Assembly (NCBI GenBank): GCA_902779075.1
Contig: CACZAK010000229.1
Span: forward strand, 1-6,799
Direction of reading: 5' to 3'
Length of the DNA stretch: 6,799 bases
From: an uncultured bacterium
Lineage (GTDB): Bacteria; Verrucomicrobiota; Kiritimatiellia; RFP12; UBA1067
Of this stretch, positions 4,480-6,799 are shown one piece after another (the first letter of the stretch is position 1; the number at the start of each line of letters is the position of its first letter). The position numbers and the translations under genes were made by a program. The notes below the pieces were generated by a model. That model was not told where the DNA came from, made no database searches, and worked only from the letters and a program-made list of their open reading frames with translations.

Positions 4480-6288
4480 TCAGGGGTGGCGGCGCATCTG
4501 GCGCGTCTGCGGCATCTCGACCGCGTCGGGCACCACCACGCCGTCCTTGCCGGACGGTTTCGCGGACGTGCCGTATTTCTTGCGGATCCACCACATCTGG
4601 GCGATCGACATCACCTGGCTCAGCGTCCAGTAGAGCGACAGGGCGCTCGCGAAGTTGTAGAACATGACGAGCATCATGATCGGCATGAACACCATCATCA
4701 TCCGCTGCTGGCTCTTGTCGCCGGCGGACGGCGTGAGCGCGCTCTGGAGCGCCATCGTGGCGGCCATCAGGATCGGCAGGATGTTCAGGCCGCCGAACGG
4801 GAACGTGCCGGCGAGGAGCGCCTCGGGCTGCGAGAGGTCGTCGATCCACAGGAACGGCGCGTAGCGCAGTTCGACCGCGCCACGCAACACCACGAAGAGT
4901 GCGAAGAACACCGGTATCTGCACGAGCATCGGCAGGCAGCTCGAGAGCGGGTTCACCTTGTGCTCGCGGTAGAGCTGCCACGTCTCCTGCTGGAGACGCT
5001 GGGGATTGCCCTTGTGCTTCGCCTGGATTTCCTTCAAAAGCGGCTGGATCTCCTGCATCTTGCGCATGCCGATCGTGGACTTGTGCGTGAGCGGCCAGAA
5101 GAGGATGCGCACGAGGATCGTGAGCAGGATGATCGCCACGCCGTAGTTCGGGATCAGCGCGTAGAAGAGGTTCAGCACCCACACCATCCCGTAGCACAGC
5201 CACCGCCACATGCCGAACTCCATCACGTCGCGGAGGCCAAGGTCCCACAGGATCGCCTGCTTCTTCGGCCCCACGTAGAGCGTGTAACTGCGTTCCGCGC
5301 CCGTGGACGCAAATGCCGCCGTGGCCGAGAGGGCCTGCGGCACGTACGCCTTCGCCGAGGTCTGGCGCGTGACCGTGGCGGAGAAGCCCGACGGCATCTC
5401 CGAGCTGTTGAAGAGCGCCGTCACGAAGTAGCCGTTCTTCACCGCGATCCACTTGGAGGGAGATTCGACGCGTTGCGTGGAGACGGGAGACTGGCCGCTC
5501 GCCGTACCGCCCGAGCAGCTGCAGCCGCCCGACGCGCTCACGAGATCGGCCTTCAGCGGCTCCTCCTCATCCCAGTGTACCACGCCCGGCTTCTCGCCTG
5601 TCGCGCGGAAGGAGTCGATCGACAGGTCACCGGTAAGCGTGCCGTTCTTGGCCAAGGTGCGGGACATCACGCCGAGCGACAGTTGCGTGGGCGTGGCGGC
5701 GGGGACGCCCGTGAACGTCTCCTTCACGTCGAGCTGATAGTTGTCCTTCAGTGTAATCGTGCGCACGACCGGTCCGGCGGCGAACGTGACACTGTTCGAG
5801 GTCTGTCCCTTCACGGCCCAGTCGGCGTCGGGATCGAGTCCCGGCACGCCCGAGAGCGCGAGCGCCGGCGCAGCGGAGAAGTCGAGCTTGAGCGCGGGGT
5901 TGTCCGCGCCCTGCGCACCGGGCTTCTCGGAGAAATCGAACAGCGTGGCGGACTTCAGCGTGGCGCCGCGCGTCGAGAACACGAATTCCGCCTGCGCCCC
6001 GGCCTGGCCGTTCGTCAACGTCACGAATGCCTCAGGCGCGCGTGGCTTCGGCGGTTCGGCAGGCTTCGCGGCCACGGGCTGCGCGGCGGCCGGTGCCGCA
6101 GCGGACGGCTGCGCCGCAGTCTTCTCACGCGCCGCCTCTTCAGGATGCGCCGCCTCCCAGGCGGCGAGTTCCTGCTGGTACTTCGCCTGCGCCTCGGCCT
6201 CCTTCTTTGACTGGTTGAAGGAGTGCCACACGTAGCCCACCAGCAACAGGCCCAGCAGGGCCACGATCAGTTTGTCAGTTTTGCTCAT
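4480..6288 (-). CDS. yidC: Membrane protein insertase YidC, Gram-negative type
   Basis: A 602-residue insertase that places membrane proteins in the inner membrane, alone or with SecYEG. A first membrane helix (about residues 7-22) is followed by a linker rich in Ala and Pro (about 50-85). A large periplasmic beta domain follows (about 87-355). The conserved insertase core then has membrane segments near 380-400, 449-471, 495-515 and 530-567. R394 in TILVRILFWPL corresponds to the groove arginine (R366) of E. coli YidC. The cytoplasmic hairpin around 405-445 has the expected QPLLKEIQ and REHKVNP features. It is somewhat longer than E. coli YidC (548 residues), partly because of the linker and a Gly/Cys insert (GGCSCSGG, residues 254-261). 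It lies 16 nt after yidD, matching the widely conserved rnpA-yidD-yidC order. The ribosome site (AAGAAG) is weak. Confidence 0.98.
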   Translation of the reverse strand: MSKTDKLIVALLGLLLVGYVWHSFNQSKKEAEAQAKYQQELAAWEAAHPEEAAREKTAAQPSAAAPAAAQPVAAKPAEPPKPRAPEAFVTLTNGQAGAQAEFVFSTRGATLKSATLFDFSEKPGAQGADNPALKLDFSAAPALALSGVPGLDPDADWAVKGQTSNSVTFAAGPVVRTITLKDNYQLDVKETFTGVPAATPTQLSLGVMSRTLAKNGTLTGDLSIDSFRATGEKPGVVHWDEEEPLKADLVSASGGCSCSGGTASGQSPVSTQRVESPSKWIAVKNGYFVTALFNSSEMPSGFSATVTRQTSAKAYVPQALSATAAFASTGAERSYTLYVGPKKQAILWDLGLRDVMEFGMWRWLCYGMVWVLNLFYALIPNYGVAIILLTILVRILFWPLTHKSTIGMRKMQEIQPLLKEIQAKHKGNPQRLQQETWQLYREHKVNPLSSCLPMLVQIPVFFALFVVLRGAVELRYAPFLWIDDLSQPEALLAGTFPFGGLNILPILMAATMALQSALTPSAGDKSQQRMMMVFMPIMMLVMFYNFASALSLYWTLSQVMSIAQMWWIRKKYGTSAKPSGKDGVVVPDAVEMPQTRQMRRHP

Positions 6289-6303
6289 GTCTTCTTAGAA
6301 TCC

Positions 6304-6331
6304 TTCATTCATCATTCTTCATTCTTAATTT
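6304..6331. repeat. 7-bp tandem repeat across the yidD stop codon
   Basis: On the plus strand the heptamers TTCATTC, ATCATTC and TTCATTC follow one another at 6304, 6311 and 6318, with a diverged fourth (TTAATTT) at 6325. The tract is strikingly AT-rich against GC-rich neighbours. It encodes the last residues and stop codon of YidD and lies just before the yidC ribosome site. Seven is not a multiple of three, so gain or loss of a copy would shift the YidD tail frame. Confidence 0.6.
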
Positions 6332-6565
6332 GAAATCATTCCGCCACCGGCCCTTCGGCGGGACGGGATCGTACCCGTGCGCCCCGAACGGATGGCACCG
6401 CAGAATCCGCCACGTCCCCAGCAGGAAGCCCTTCAGAGCCCCATGTACGCGAATCGCCTCGATCGCATAGTTGCTGCAGCTCGGCTCGAACCGGCAACAT
6501 CCTCGGAACAGGGGACTCAGCACGACCTGATAGGCACGGATGCAGGCTATCATCAGCGTCCGCAT
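6305..6565 (-). CDS. yidD: Membrane protein insertion efficiency factor YidD
   Basis: This 86-residue protein is of the usual YidD size. Known YidD proteins are small, associate with the inner face of the membrane and help YidC-dependent insertion. The family core is plain: IRAYQVVLSP, then CRFEPSCSNYAIEAI (C24, C30), then LKGF, then RCHPFGAHGYDPVPP (C57). The N-terminus MRTLMIACIRAYQ resembles that of many YidD proteins. The chosen ATG at 6565 overlaps the rnpA frame by 13 nt. A second in-frame ATG at 6553 would overlap the rnpA stop by one base (TGATG) and cannot be excluded, although its ribosome site is no better. The tail after PVPP (KGRWRNDFKLRMKNDE) is not conserved in the family; its end is encoded by a 7-bp repeat. 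The frame stays open far upstream, but that is a shadow of rnpA. Confidence 0.95.
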   Translation of the reverse strand: MRTLMIACIRAYQVVLSPLFRGCCRFEPSCSNYAIEAIRVHGALKGFLLGTWRILRCHPFGAHGYDPVPPKGRWRNDFKLRMKNDE

Positions 6566-6799
6566 TTCCCCGCCAAGTACCTCAGTTCGCGCATCACGTC
6601 CGCCGTCCGCCGTCCGCCGAGCGACGCGCGTCCCACGAGGACCCAGTCGACGTCCGCCGGCATTTCGTCCGCCAAAAGGCGGAAGCCCTCCCGCAGGATA
6701 CGCTTGGCGCGGTTGCGGTCCACGGCGTCGTGGAAGCTCTTCTTGGAAACGACGACGCCGGCTTGTCGGCCGGCGTCCTCCGAACGCAGGACCCACGCG
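6553..6799 (-). CDS. rnpA: Ribonuclease P protein component, C-terminal part, cut by the right edge
   Basis: The last 81 residues of RnpA are present; the start lies beyond the right edge. RnpA binds the catalytic RNA of RNase P and assists 5' maturation of tRNA precursors. The family signature is visible at residues 18-40 of the fragment: VSKKSFHDAVDRNR, then AKRILREGFR, containing the conserved RNR motif and basic helix. The segment DVDWVLVGRASLG matches the later strand where most RnpA proteins have a VxxAR-like sequence. The TGA at 6555-6553 lies within the start of yidD. The usual upstream neighbour, rpmH, would be expected just outside the window. Confidence 0.93.
   Translation of the reverse strand, partial: AWVLRSEDAGRQAGVVVSKKSFHDAVDRNRAKRILREGFRLLADEMPADVDWVLVGRASLGGRRTADVMRELRYLAGKCGR

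Noticed and set aside
4417..6210. Open frame of 597 codons on the plus strand
   Set aside because: It is antisense to yidC across nearly its full length, is very rich in Arg, His and Glu, and has no recognisable motif. It is a GC-driven shadow of a certain gene.
6566..6796. Upstream extension of yidD
   Set aside because: This stretch is rnpA in another frame; its translation is a low-complexity Arg/Gly sequence, while the YidD family begins near 6565.

Overview
This 6.8 kb window is GC-rich and codes almost entirely on the minus strand, so genes are described here from right to left. At the right edge is the end of rnpA, followed by yidD, yidC, aroQ, a small membrane protein, an MBOAT O-acyltransferase and an SGNH-type partner protein. 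Gaps in this series run from a 13-nt overlap to 23 nt. Several Shine-Dalgarno sequences overlap or abut the previous stop codon, so the series is probably one long transcription unit running to position 1446. A 148-nt gap with its own candidate promoter separates it from a secreted thioredoxin-fold protein (350-1297). After that comes about 230 nt of non-coding DNA filled by a 44-bp tandem repeat array. A TGn-extended TATAAT box then precedes the start of another, unidentified minus-strand gene at the left edge.

The organism is a Gram-negative-type bacterium: YidC has the large periplasmic domain, the thioredoxin is exported, and an AlgI-like MBOAT is present. The thioredoxin active-site context (GSDWCGWC), the proline- and alanine-rich protein segments and the GC content suggest the PVC superphylum, perhaps Kiritimatiellota or a relative. 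This is an inference from protein style and was not tested.

The genes can be read as a cell-envelope neighbourhood. RnpA is the protein part of RNase P, YidD and YidC serve membrane-protein insertion, and AroQ belongs to the shikimate pathway. The MBOAT-SGNH pair should move acyl groups across the membrane onto an extracytoplasmic polymer, as in alginate, peptidoglycan or teichoic acid acylation systems.

The least explained elements are: the 44-bp array, built of two alternating hairpin half-units; the 67-aa proline-rich membrane protein whose stop codon directly abuts the MBOAT start; the attachment of an acylation module to the rnpA-yidD-yidC cluster; and a 7-bp tandem repeat that supplies the end of yidD. 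I see no defence system, CRISPR array, transposase, tRNA or rRNA.
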